From positions 1-42,380 of the forward strand of contig JANLJF010000070.1 in assembly GCA_029255605.1 (NCBI GenBank): 42,380 bases of DNA, written 5' to 3'. Of this stretch, positions 33,190-42,256 are shown in pieces. The notes below the pieces were generated by a model. It was given only the letters and a program-made list of their open reading frames with translations, made no database searches and was not told where the DNA came from. The position numbers were made by a program, and so were the translations under genes. Each line of letters begins with the position of its first letter. Within the stretch, counting starts at the first letter, position 1. This stretch comes from Azovibrio restrictus (GTDB taxonomy: Bacteria > Bacteroidota > Bacteroidia > Chitinophagales > Chitinophagaceae).

Positions 33190-34739
33190 CCTTTATACTC
33201 TCCCCATACACCGCGCAGGGTATCAGCTATTTCGCCAAGCGTACACAGGTTTTCAACGGCATCTATTACGGCAGGCATCAGGTTTTCTGTGGTAGTAGCT
33301 TTTTCTTTGATGGCTTGCAGACAGGCGGCAGCTTTAGCGGCATCACGCTTAGCACGCAGGGCTTTCAGCTTTTCGCTCTGCACCATGCGTATGCTATCAT
33401 CTATCTTAAATACAGGCGTTACTTCCGTTTCTTTAGATGCAAACTTGTTGACACCTACAATGATCTTATCGCCTATTTCTATGTCTTTGTTGTATTTATA
33501 AGCGCTGCGGGCTATTTCTTCCTGTATAAAGCCTTGTTCGATAGCTTTTACTGCACCGCCCATCACATCTATTTTCTCTATTAGCTTCCAGGCGGCAGCC
33601 TCTACTTCATTGGTCAGTTGTTCTACGTAGAAAGAGCCGGCCAGTGGGTCAACGGTATTCGTTGCGCCACTTTCGAAAGCTATTATCTGTTGCGTACGCA
33701 GGGCTATGGTAGCCGCTTCTTCTGTAGGTAGCGAAAGGGCTTCGTCATAGCCATTGGTGTGCAACGACTGTGTACCGCCCAATACAGCACTCAACGCCTG
33801 TAGCGATACACGTACGATATTATTCTTAGGCTGCTGTGCTGTCAGGGTGCTACCACCGGTCTGAGTGTGGAAGCGCAGCATTTGTGCCTTAGGGTCTGTA
33901 GCGCCTAGCTCTTGGGTAATACGCGCCCACATGCGCCTTGCTGCACGAAACTTGGCTACCTCTTCAAAAATATCGTTGTGTGCATTGAAGAAGAAGGAAA
34001 GGCGCTGTGCGAACACATTGATATCCAGTCCTTTCTCTATGGCTGCCTTCAGATAGGCTTTACCATTGGCCAGTGTAAAGGCCAGTTCCTGCACGGCATT
34101 GCTGCCCGCTTCGCGTATATGGTAGCCCGATATAGATATGGTATTCCATTTAGGCACTTCCTTGCTGCAATATTCAAATATATCGGTAATGATACGCATA
34201 GATGGTGCGGGCGGGTAGATGTAGGTGCCCCGTGCTGCGTATTCTTTTAAAATATCGTTCTGGATGGTGCCCGATATTTTCTTAATATCTGCACCCTGCT
34301 TTTTAGCCAGTGCTATATATAACGACAGCAGGATGAAACCTGTAGCGTTGATAGTCATGGATGTAGATATATCTTCCAGCTTAATGCCTTTGAAGAGTAT
34401 CTCCATATCTTCCAGTGAGTCGATTGCCACCCCCACTTTACCTACCTCACCTTCCGCCATTTCGTGGTCAGAATCATAACCTATCTGCGTAGGCAGGTCG
34501 AAGGCGACAGACAGCCCCATCACACCCTGGTTCAGCAGGTAGTGGTAGCGCTTGTTCGATTCTTCCGCCGTACTGAAGCCTGCATACTGGCGCATGGTCC
34601 ACAGTTTATTGCGGTACATGGCAGCGTGCACACCACGGGTAAAGGGAAATTCCCCGGGGTTTTCCGTCATCTGCACAGGCTCACAATACACCTGCTTTAT
34701 TTCAATATTCGAATCGGTAATTATCTTTTTATCGCTCAC
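33186..34739 (-). CDS. Methylmalonyl-CoA mutase family large (catalytic) subunit
   Basis: Rearranges branched and linear acyl-CoA such as methylmalonyl-CoA to succinyl-CoA with adenosylcobalamin. The 517 residues hold only the TIM-barrel substrate domain: [58 protein letters not shown] (catalytic His) and [17 protein letters not shown]. The B12-binding domain with DxHxxG is absent, so it must pair with a separate small subunit, as in archaeal-type enzymes. The Met-Tyr-Arg segment resembles methylmalonyl rather than other mutases, but the true substrate is uncertain. It follows the membrane-anchored protein gene by 29 bases. Confidence 0.9.
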   Translation of the reverse strand: MSDKKIITDSNIEIKQVYCEPVQMTENPGEFPFTRGVHAAMYRNKLWTMRQYAGFSTAEESNKRYHYLLNQGVMGLSVAFDLPTQIGYDSDHEMAEGEVGKVGVAIDSLEDMEILFKGIKLEDISTSMTINATGFILLSLYIALAKKQGADIKKISGTIQNDILKEYAARGTYIYPPAPSMRIITDIFEYCSKEVPKWNTISISGYHIREAGSNAVQELAFTLANGKAYLKAAIEKGLDINVFAQRLSFFFNAHNDIFEEVAKFRAARRMWARITQELGATDPKAQMLRFHTQTGGSTLTAQQPKNNIVRVSLQALSAVLGGTQSLHTNGYDEALSLPTEEAATIALRTQQIIAFESGATNTVDPLAGSFYVEQLTNEVEAAAWKLIEKIDVMGGAVKAIEQGFIQEEIARSAYKYNKDIEIGDKIIVGVNKFASKETEVTPVFKIDDSIRMVQSEKLKALRAKRDAAKAAACLQAIKEKATTTENLMPAVIDAVENLCTLGEIADTLRGVWGEYKG

Positions 34740-34768
34740 TTAGTAGAAAATTATGGTAGTAAACGGTA

Positions 34769-35311
34769 TTAATGTTGTGCGCCGTAAGACAGCACCATTT
34801 TAGCTTCTTCATTTATGATTTGCAGTGCTACTTCTGTAGGCATCACGCCGGGTTCAGACAGTACTGCATCTATGATGCGCATATGCAGATCTTTGGCTGG
34901 GGCATCAGGCTTCAGTTGTTGTGCCAATGTGCCTATCATGTTAATCTCCTGTTCCATTACACCGCGCACAGTATTCCACACATTGCTGGATACATATATC
35001 TGTTGAGAAAGGTTGTGTTCAAACTCTGCTTTGATGTTAAACACCAAAGCTTGTTGCAAATCTGCCACACTCATCCCCGACATGTAGATTCTTGGCACCA
35101 ATTGCCTGGGGTTGATGCGTTCGATAAACAGCACCAATCTTTCATATGCCTGCAATCTTAAACGCACGGTTATCTGTTGATTGTCCTGCAGCAAAGCCAG
35201 TTGTTTGCGTTTTATTTGGCTTACTAAAAATTTCTGTACTATAAGATAGCTGGAAATCAATACGATAAGGGCGGGTATGGTGTATTTGAGAATCTCTAAT
35301 AATGTAAGCAT
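34769..35311 (-). CDS. Membrane-anchored protein of unknown function
   Basis: A 180-residue protein with one N-terminal membrane helix (about residues 10-30), then a helical cytoplasmic domain that includes RLRLQAYERLVLFIERINPRQL. It looks like a conserved Bacteroidota protein, but I cannot name a family. No B12-binding or catalytic motif is visible. It sits just upstream of the mutase large subunit gene, 29 bases apart on the same strand, so they may share a transcript. Confidence 0.72.
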   Translation of the reverse strand: MLTLLEILKYTIPALIVLISSYLIVQKFLVSQIKRKQLALLQDNQQITVRLRLQAYERLVLFIERINPRQLVPRIYMSGMSVADLQQALVFNIKAEFEHNLSQQIYVSSNVWNTVRGVMEQEINMIGTLAQQLKPDAPAKDLHMRIIDAVLSEPGVMPTEVALQIINEEAKMVLSYGAQH

Positions 35312-35674
35312 GTGTACTATAAATTGCTACGCAAAATAAAGGGTTTTTTAGCGCGAATACTACTGTTGTGCAAATAATAAACGACGCAAATAAAAGAAGA
35401 ACCAGGATGCTGGCACGATGTTTTAAGTAAAGAACTTGATTACTAAGATGGGGGTCTGGTAAATAAGGCAAGGGCCGGAATATAAATTCCAGCCCTTTGC
35501 TTTTTATACATGTTGCCATATTTCTACAATTCCCCGTGCGGTTTTTGTGTATGTTATAAACTTTAATGTTTAAGTAGCATGATTATCATTAACTGTAATT
35601 TTTACGCGTTCCTTAAGGATAGTATAACAAAGCATGGCAGCATCTTTTCATAACTGTTATAAAACCTGAATGTT
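35312..35674. other. 363-base intergenic region between divergent genes
   Basis: Contains the terminator-like hairpin at 35468-35505 and little else. I find no exact TAnnTTTG box on either strand, no tRNA and no convincing ORF. A sigma-54-like string at 35635-35650 lacks the required GC and was rejected. Confidence 0.6.
35468..35505 (+). terminator. Orphan terminator-like hairpin, possible end of a small RNA
   Basis: GCAAGGGC pairs with GCCCTTTGC (one bulged T), and GGAAT with ATTCC around loop ATAA, followed by five Ts. The direction fits a plus-strand transcript, but no plus-strand gene ends upstream. It could end an unannotated RNA from 35312-35467 or act in the leader of the minus-strand gene. 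Confidence 0.5.
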
Positions 35675-36043
35675 ATGGAACAACAACCGTATAAAAAGCC
35701 AAATGATAAGGCCACGGAAATGAATACTTTGAGTGCCTGTATGAATAAGGCTTTGCAAGATGGATATACTGATAATTTCAAAGTTGTAGGGCAAGGCCTT
35801 TTTGCCCCGTCGACAGAAAAGAGCTATCGCCCCGAACAGGTACATGTGATAAACTTTTATCGTTTTGAAGGTGAATCGGACCCGAGCGATAATTCTATAC
35901 TGTATGTGATAGAAACAGATGATGGCGTAAAAGGCATGCTGAATGATGCATATGGTGCCTATGCAGATGAAGCTGTAAATAAATTTATGCGCCAGGTGGA
36001 AGACATGAATAAGAAGGTGATAAAAGAAGATAAACCGAATTAA
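35675..36043 (+). CDS. Small conserved Bacteroidota protein (often mislabelled PRPP synthetase)
   Basis: A 122-residue cytosolic protein with a conserved central block: DGYTDNFKV, INFYRFEGESDPSDNSILYVIE and KGMLNDAYGAYAD. Similar short proteins in Bacteroidota are frequently labelled phosphoribosylpyrophosphate synthetase, but there is no PRPP-binding motif and the length is one third of that enzyme. The name should not be trusted. The function is unknown. It is monocistronic and ends at a strong bidirectional terminator. Confidence 0.75.
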   Translation: MEQQPYKKPNDKATEMNTLSACMNKALQDGYTDNFKVVGQGLFAPSTEKSYRPEQVHVINFYRFEGESDPSDNSILYVIETDDGVKGMLNDAYGAYADEAVNKFMRQVEDMNKKVIKEDKPN

Positions 36044-36060
36044 CAGCCCTGAAGCATCAA

Positions 36061-36094
36061 ATAAAGAGGCGGCAATTGGCCGCCTCTTTATTTT
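36061..36094. terminator. Bidirectional terminator between two convergent genes
   Basis: A perfect 13-bp stem, ATAAAGAGGCGGC with GCCGCCTCTTTAT (36061-36091), loop AATTG, followed by TTTT. Its right arm contains the stop codon of the convergent histidine kinase gene (36088-36090). Confidence 0.85.
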
Positions 36095-37488
36095 CCATTT
36101 TCCGTTACCGGGAAAAACAATTTAAATGTTGCCCCCATTTGTAAGTGCCCATGTGCTACTATAAAGCCATCATGGTTTACCATAATGCGCTGGCAGATGG
36201 CAAGCCCTATGCCTTTGCCTTCATATTCCGAATCCTGCCCATGCAGGCGCTGGAACATTCTGAATATTTTTGATATATATTTATTGTCGAAGCCGATGCC
36301 ATTATCTGATACCGTAATGCGGTAGAATTTTTTATCAACCAATTGCCGGTTGAAATGTGCCAGTTCTTCGCCATTGGTTATGTCCGACCGTATGGCTATG
36401 ACAGGTTGCATCCCCGGGCGTGTAAATTTCAAAGCATTATCCAGCAGGCAACGAAACAGAATATTGAACTGGCGGCTATAACCGGGAACAACCGGCATTT
36501 TCTCTACACGTATATCTGCGTTCTTATTTTTTATCTTTTCATCCAGCTCTTGCAGAACGGTACTAACAACAAGATTTACATTTACCGGTTCTTTTCCGGC
36601 ATCGTCGGCCACCAGCGATGTCAGGTTTACCAGGTCTTGCACCAGGTCTTGCATGCGTGTGGCCGATGCTGTGATGCGGTCAACCGTTTTGCGCACTTCG
36701 GGGTTGTCATTATTTTTTTCCAGTAGGTCCAGCCGCGTAAGGAACATCTTTATTTTCCTGAGCGGTTCTTGCAGATCGTGCGATGCGGCAAAAGCTATTT
36801 GCTCCAGTTCTGCATGAGAGTTCTTAAGGTCCAGTAGCCTGTTTTGAAGCTCGTTTTGATATTCCTGCCTTTTTCTCAACTGCGTTATCATCAGAATGAA
36901 GAGGAAGACAGTAATAAGTCCGAATGTCGTAAGCAGGTATGTAATGAAAGTGTAAGTAAACTGCTGGTAATATTGTTTCTGCCTCAGGCTTTGTTGCAGT
37001 ACATTTTTCTCCGTAGCCATCATTTGCTCTATATAGCGCACACATTCTTTTTTTCGTTCCCTGCCCTCGTAGAAGAATGGAGATGGCGTGCTTTTTTTGG
37101 CCGTGTCGGTATAAGCAATATTATTCTTAAAGGCTGTCAGGCGTAGAGATAGGGCAGTATTCAGCATTACCAGTATATTCTGTTGCTGTTTATTTTCGGC
37201 TGTTAGCTGGCGCAAATGGCTGTATGCAGGGCCTAAAGAGCGTATGCCTTCTTTATAATTAGTGATGTAGCCGGTGTCTTTTGTAAGCATGTATCCGCTC
37301 TCCCGGATGTCCACATCCTTAATGATGTCTTCTATTGTGTACAGCTGTGTGATGACCTTGTTGGTATGATCTACGGTTGCAGAATAATCACTCAGCGTGG
37401 TATACTGCCGTATCGAATAAAATGATAGCGCAGTCACTATCATAAACGATGCAATGAATGCTATAGTTATTATCCTGAATAATCTCAT
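36088..37488 (-). CDS. Membrane sensor histidine kinase with CHASE3-like domain
   Basis: Two-component sensor of 466 residues. Membrane helices lie near 7-26 and 181-203 and flank an extracytoplasmic four-helix CHASE3-like sensor (RESGYMLTKDTGYITNYKEG is typical). The phospho-acceptor His237 is in ASHDLQEPLRK, and the ATPase part shows DNALKF, DNGIGFD and GKGIGLAI. Its kinase half is clearly related to the second kinase at 40674, notably FQRLHG. It is transcribed away from rpoN. No response regulator lies in its own operon; a partner may be the nearby NtrC-type protein. Confidence 0.92.
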   Translation of the reverse strand: MRLFRIITIAFIASFMIVTALSFYSIRQYTTLSDYSATVDHTNKVITQLYTIEDIIKDVDIRESGYMLTKDTGYITNYKEGIRSLGPAYSHLRQLTAENKQQQNILVMLNTALSLRLTAFKNNIAYTDTAKKSTPSPFFYEGRERKKECVRYIEQMMATEKNVLQQSLRQKQYYQQFTYTFITYLLTTFGLITVFLFILMITQLRKRQEYQNELQNRLLDLKNSHAELEQIAFAASHDLQEPLRKIKMFLTRLDLLEKNNDNPEVRKTVDRITASATRMQDLVQDLVNLTSLVADDAGKEPVNVNLVVSTVLQELDEKIKNKNADIRVEKMPVVPGYSRQFNILFRCLLDNALKFTRPGMQPVIAIRSDITNGEELAHFNRQLVDKKFYRITVSDNGIGFDNKYISKIFRMFQRLHGQDSEYEGKGIGLAICQRIMVNHDGFIVAHGHLQMGATFKLFFPVTENGK

Positions 37489-37706
37489 GGTTGAATATTC
37501 CCCATTTCGTGGCGTAAATTCCTCGCGCTATGGGCTTTATAACATCCTGACAGATAATAACTAAAATAATGTTTATCAGTCTTGAAATGCTAAGATGCCC
37601 GCAGGTAAAGGCTTTTGCACTATCAGGCAGTAAAATACATTCTTTTCTGTAAAAAATGGCTTCAAGGTTGCATTAAGTAAGGTGTACCTCCTTAATTGAT
37701 TGACCT

Positions 37707-39125
37707 ATGATAGCACAGCAGCAAGTACAGAAACAACAGTTAAAAATTTTGCCTCAGCAAATACAATTGCTGAATTTGTTTTTCCTGAATACACAGGAGT
37801 TGCAAATGCGCATTGCTACCGAGCTGGAACAAAATCCTTTATTAGATACAAAGGATGCAGACGCAGATGACCTGGGTAAAGAAAAGACCGCAGATGAGGT
37901 GCAGGATTACCAGGATTGGGATGAATTCGGATATGATGACCGCCCCGATTATAAACAGGAATACAGCAACTATTTTGATAGTGAAGCTACCCCGGAAAGG
38001 CCCTTGGCAGCAGCGGTGGATTTCAGGGAAGATGCCAAACAGCAGCTAATGATGTATAAAGTGGACGAACAGGAAATGGATATCGCCATGTTCATCATAG
38101 ACCTGCTGAATGATAAAGGTATGCTGGACAAAACTGCCGATGAAATAGCCGATGAATACTCATTTCAAAGTAAAGTATGGGTAGAGGCGGAAGATATAAA
38201 AAAGGGTATTGCATTGGTGCAATCGTTAGACCCTGTGGGCCTGGGTGCCACGAGCATCAAAGAGTGCCTGTTGATGCAACTGCAGCGCATGGATAAAGAA
38301 GATAGGAATGTGGTACTGGCTACGAAGCTTGTAAACAACCACTATGATGATCTATTAAACCGCCAGTTTGATAAGATACACCATGTGCTGCGTGTAGATG
38401 ATGAAAAACTGAAAGAAATACTGGCTTTGGTGGCGGGCCTTAAATTTCACCCGGTGTGCGAAAGTGCAGGCTCTTATGAACCTCGTCATACTATCATGCC
38501 CGATTATATCATCACCCGCAATGGAGATGATATACACGTAGCGCTCTGCTCATCAAAGTCCGATTCTGTTTTTGTCAATCAATCATTATACCAGCAACTG
38601 AATGAACAATGCAGTGCCAGGGATAAAAGCGGCAGCCAGTATATAAAAAGCAAGCTGCAGTCTGCCGAATGGTTTGTAAATGCAGTGAAGCAACGTGAGG
38701 ATACCATGATGCGTATAATGAAATGTGTGGTAGACCTGCAACGCGACTTTTTCCAGGATGGAGACATCATGAAGCTGAAGCCGATGGTGCTGCGCAATAT
38801 CGCTGACATTACAGGCCTCGATCTATCCACCATTTCACGTATTACCAGCAATAAATATGCGGAAACACATTTTGGCATGGTATATCTGAAAGACTTGTTT
38901 AGCGAAGGCATTGCCGACCAGAAAGGCCAGGTGGTAAGCAATAAAGTGATACAAACCATCATCCAGGAAATGATATCTAAAGAAGATAAACACAAACCAT
39001 ATACTGACCAGCAGCTAATGGATATACTGTGCAAACAGGGGTATAACATCGCTCGCCGTACAGTTGCCAAATACAGGGAACAATTAAATATACCCGTAGC
39101 GCAGATAAGGGCTGTATGGGCATAA
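37707..39125 (+). CDS. rpoN: RNA polymerase sigma-54 factor
   Basis: Sigma factor needing an ATP-driven activator. The 472 residues show the Gln-rich region I (QQQVQKQQLKILPQQIQLLNLFFL), an acidic region II and the core-binding domain. A helix-turn-helix follows (DITGLDLSTISRITSNKYAET), and the C-terminal RpoN box is ARRTVAKYRE (about 449-458). The start is ATG 37707, preceded by an imperfect palindrome (37673-37695). An NtrC-type activator gene follows 68 bases later with its own promoter box. Confidence 0.96.
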   Translation: MIAQQQVQKQQLKILPQQIQLLNLFFLNTQELQMRIATELEQNPLLDTKDADADDLGKEKTADEVQDYQDWDEFGYDDRPDYKQEYSNYFDSEATPERPLAAAVDFREDAKQQLMMYKVDEQEMDIAMFIIDLLNDKGMLDKTADEIADEYSFQSKVWVEAEDIKKGIALVQSLDPVGLGATSIKECLLMQLQRMDKEDRNVVLATKLVNNHYDDLLNRQFDKIHHVLRVDDEKLKEILALVAGLKFHPVCESAGSYEPRHTIMPDYIITRNGDDIHVALCSSKSDSVFVNQSLYQQLNEQCSARDKSGSQYIKSKLQSAEWFVNAVKQREDTMMRIMKCVVDLQRDFFQDGDIMKLKPMVLRNIADITGLDLSTISRITSNKYAETHFGMVYLKDLFSEGIADQKGQVVSNKVIQTIIQEMISKEDKHKPYTDQQLMDILCKQGYNIARRTVAKYREQLNIPVAQIRAVWA

Positions 39126-39136
39126 TCTTTTAATGG

Positions 39137-39144
39137 TATATTTG
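39137..39144 (+). promoter_or_regulatory. Bacteroidota -7 box (TATATTTG) for the NtrC-type regulator
   Basis: Exact TAnnTTTG 12 bases after the rpoN stop and 49 bases before the next ATG, so the activator can be expressed apart from rpoN. Confidence 0.45.
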
Positions 39145-39193
39145 ACTAAACCATATTCTGACACACACAAATACAGATAACCCGTAAAAACAT

Positions 39194-40651
39194 ATGAGTA
39201 AAATACTGGTAGTAGATGATGATATAGATATGTGTACCCTGTTAACGCGCTTTCTTACACGTCATGGATATGAGGTGTCGAGTGCTAATAGTGGTAAGGC
39301 AGGTATTCAGTGGATGCAAAAACACGAACCCGACCTGGTGCTGAGCGACTTCAGGCTTGAGGATATGACCGGGGCGGAATTGCTGACTAAAATAAAAGAA
39401 ATGCACCCGCATGCACCTGTAATTATTATTACTGGTTATAGCGATGTAAAAGATGCGGTAGAGGTGATGAAGATGGGTGCTTATGATTATGTAACTAAGC
39501 CCCTGTTTCCAGATGAAATTTTGCTGACTATACGCAAGGCGCTTTCTGACGAAAATGCAGCGGTGGGGCCTGCACATTCTCCGGAAAGTAATGGCAGCGC
39601 TGTAGCTCCCCGTCAGCCTAAGCCCAAAGCCAAAAGTAGCAGCACTGAAAAATACATCTTCGGCAAAACACCTGAGTTTCAAAATATATTGAAACAGATA
39701 GAGCTGGTGGCACCTACTAATTTCAGCATCATTATATATGGAGAAAGCGGTAGCGGTAAAGAAGTCATTGCACAGCAAATACACGAGAAAAGCAAGCGTG
39801 CTGATAAACCGTTTATTGCTATTGACTGTGGTGCCCTGTCAAAAGAGTTGGCCGGCAGCGAATTGTTTGGCCATGAAAAAGGGGCGTTTACAGGCGCGAT
39901 GGCTCAAAAAACGGGTAGCATGGAACTGGCCAATGGCGGAACCATCTTCCTGGATGAGATAGCTAACCTGTCATATGATATACAGGTATCACTGCTGCGT
40001 GCAGTGCAGGAACGTAAAATTAAAAGGGTAGGTGGAGTGAAAGATATAGAGCTGGATGTGCGCATCATTGTAGCCAGTAATGAAAGACTATGGGATGCTG
40101 CGAAAAATGGCAAATTCAGAGAAGACCTGTATCACCGCTTCAATGAGTTCAGTATAGAAGTGCCGCCATTAAGAGAACGCAGGGACGATATCATGCAATT
40201 TGCACAGCATTTCCTTGCTATAACCAACCTGGAGCTGGGTAAAGACGTTCAGGGTTTCAGTAAAGAAGTAGAAGATATCTTTTACAACTACGTATGGCAT
40301 GGCAATCTGCGGGAATTAAAGAACGTAGTGAAACGCGCTACGCTACTTACCGATGGGCCGGTTGTAGAGGCCCGCTCGCTGCCGTTTGAGATTACCAACT
40401 ATGCCAAACTGCAATTTGAAACAACAGGCAATAAAAATGGTCAAAACGAGCCTGTAAAAGAAGAGAAGAAATTCGACTCGCTGGAACAGAAACTGAAAGC
40501 AGCCAATATGGATGCGGAATATGAGGTAATACTGGATGCACTCAAGCAATCAAACTTTAATAAAAGCAAGGCTGCAAAGCTTTTGAATATAGACCGAAAG
40601 ACGCTCTATAATAAAATGAAGCAATACAATGCTTTTAAAGATGAGTTATAA
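39194..40651 (+). CDS. NtrC-family sigma-54-dependent response regulator
   Basis: Activator of sigma-54 promoters with 485 residues. The N-terminal receiver domain has the phosphorylated Asp52 (LVLSDFRLED) and Lys102. The central AAA+ domain has the Walker A GESGSGKE (183-190), the sigma-54-contact loop GAFTGA (230-235) and the Walker B GTIFLDEIA. The C-terminal Fis-type helix-turn-helix reads SKAAKLLNIDRKTLYNKMKQ. The following kinase starts 22 bases later, so that pair may form a two-component system. Confidence 0.96.
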   Translation: MSKILVVDDDIDMCTLLTRFLTRHGYEVSSANSGKAGIQWMQKHEPDLVLSDFRLEDMTGAELLTKIKEMHPHAPVIIITGYSDVKDAVEVMKMGAYDYVTKPLFPDEILLTIRKALSDENAAVGPAHSPESNGSAVAPRQPKPKAKSSSTEKYIFGKTPEFQNILKQIELVAPTNFSIIIYGESGSGKEVIAQQIHEKSKRADKPFIAIDCGALSKELAGSELFGHEKGAFTGAMAQKTGSMELANGGTIFLDEIANLSYDIQVSLLRAVQERKIKRVGGVKDIELDVRIIVASNERLWDAAKNGKFREDLYHRFNEFSIEVPPLRERRDDIMQFAQHFLAITNLELGKDVQGFSKEVEDIFYNYVWHGNLRELKNVVKRATLLTDGPVVEARSLPFEITNYAKLQFETTGNKNGQNEPVKEEKKFDSLEQKLKAANMDAEYEVILDALKQSNFNKSKAAKLLNIDRKTLYNKMKQYNAFKDEL

Positions 40652-40673
40652 GTGAATACCCCCTTTATGTAAA

Positions 40674-42251
40674 ATGATAATAATGCAAACTGATAACCCT
40701 CAACATATTGTTCCTTTTAGTGAAGGTAAAGCCGATGCGATGCTACCACAAATTGTATTGAATGGGCCGTTTGCCATGTTGGTGGTTGATAAAGTAAGTA
40801 ATGAGATCATCTATATCAACCCTCGCCTGACAGACGTATTAGGATATTCGATGCAGGAGATTGAAGACCGCAGATTGAAGTTTACCGATCTTGTGGAAGC
40901 CTATCAGGAAGGAAGGTTGCTGGAACTCGCACATCAATCAACAGCCGGTGACGAGTGGTCTAAACAGTACGGACTACACAACCTGAAGCTGAAGGATGGC
41001 AGTGAACAAATGTTTTTTGTATTTATCAATCCTGTTATAGTAAATGGCACCGCAGATGCTGCCCATTATCATGTAGTGTTATTGCCGGAGTATTCACAAC
41101 AGAATTTACCATTTATATCTTTTGATTCCCGTGAGTTGTTTCTGGAACAACTTAATAACATTGGCTTCGGAACATTTGAGTGGATCATTGAAACAAACAA
41201 AGTTTATTGGTCTGATGGTATATACCGGATATATGAGGTAGATAGAAACACTACCGAGCTGTCTTATGAGCTAGTGCAACAGTTCAGTCATCCGGACGAT
41301 GCGCGCAAGGCCGCAACAATGGTGAAGCGTACCCTGGAAAGTGCACAGGATTATAACTTGCAGATGAAGATCATCACTGCCCGCAAGAATATAAAGTACA
41401 TTAGTGCCAGTGGTAGACTAATAAAGGATAGGGCAGGGAAACCGGTGAAGATGGTAGGCTGTGTGATGGATATTACACAGCAGAAACAAGTGGAACAGAA
41501 CCTGAGCAAGAATGTAAAGGAGCTGAATAAATCGAATAAAGAGCTGGAAGAATTTGCCTATGTTGCCAGTCACGACCTGCAAGAACCGCTGAGAAAGATA
41601 AGCACGTTTAGCGATCGCCTGAATGAGAAATACAAAGACGCACTGGAAGGGGATGGTGCTATGTACCTGGAACGCATCATAGCTTCGGCAGAAAATATGC
41701 GCTCGCTCATTCACAACCTGCTGGAGTTTTCGCGTGTGGCAAAAGACATGGAACCATTTATGTCTGTAAACCTGGCGCTGGTATTAAAGGAAGTAGCAGG
41801 CGATCTGGAGCTGCCTATTGAAGAAACTGGGACAAAGGTTTTAAGTAATGGCTTGCCGGTGGTAGAGGCATCCTTCAGCCAGATGAAGCAATTGTTTACC
41901 AATATCATTAATAATGCTATAAAATTCAGGAAGGAGAACAGGCCACCTGTTATCACCATAGAAAGCAGCCTGTTGACGGAAGATGAAGCAGTCATTCATC
42001 ATTTATCATTGTCTGATTCGTATTATAAAATACAGATAACAGATAATGGCATTGGCTTTGATGATGTGTATGCTACACGCATATTTCAGATCTTCCAGCG
42101 TTTGCATGGCAAGTCTGAATACCCGGGTTCAGGTATTGGCCTGGCTATCTGCAAAAAGATAATTGATAATCACCAGGGTATTATTTATGCAGAAAATATT
42201 CCGGATCAGGGTGCAAGGTTTACCTTTATCATACCTGAAAAACAAAATTAA
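40674..42251 (+). CDS. Cytosolic PAS-domain sensor histidine kinase
   Basis: A 525-residue kinase without membrane helices. Two PAS-like modules (about residues 30-140 and 155-275) are followed by a coiled linker and the kinase core: His300 in ASHDLQEPLRK, NNAIKF, DNGIGFDDVY and GSGIGLAICKK. It starts at ATG 40674; a second in-frame ATG lies three codons later. It is 22 bases after the NtrC-type gene and 5 bases before a receiver-domain gene, so these three form an operon. Confidence 0.93.
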   Translation: MIIMQTDNPQHIVPFSEGKADAMLPQIVLNGPFAMLVVDKVSNEIIYINPRLTDVLGYSMQEIEDRRLKFTDLVEAYQEGRLLELAHQSTAGDEWSKQYGLHNLKLKDGSEQMFFVFINPVIVNGTADAAHYHVVLLPEYSQQNLPFISFDSRELFLEQLNNIGFGTFEWIIETNKVYWSDGIYRIYEVDRNTTELSYELVQQFSHPDDARKAATMVKRTLESAQDYNLQMKIITARKNIKYISASGRLIKDRAGKPVKMVGCVMDITQQKQVEQNLSKNVKELNKSNKELEEFAYVASHDLQEPLRKISTFSDRLNEKYKDALEGDGAMYLERIIASAENMRSLIHNLLEFSRVAKDMEPFMSVNLALVLKEVAGDLELPIEETGTKVLSNGLPVVEASFSQMKQLFTNIINNAIKFRKENRPPVITIESSLLTEDEAVIHHLSLSDSYYKIQITDNGIGFDDVYATRIFQIFQRLHGKSEYPGSGIGLAICKKIIDNHQGIIYAENIPDQGARFTFIIPEKQN

Positions 42252-42256
42252 CATTC

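Noticed and set aside
35635-35650. Possible sigma-54 promoter (TGGCAG, 5 bases, TTTCA) before the 35675 gene
   Set aside because: The -12 part lacks the nearly invariant GC, so the match is not good enough.
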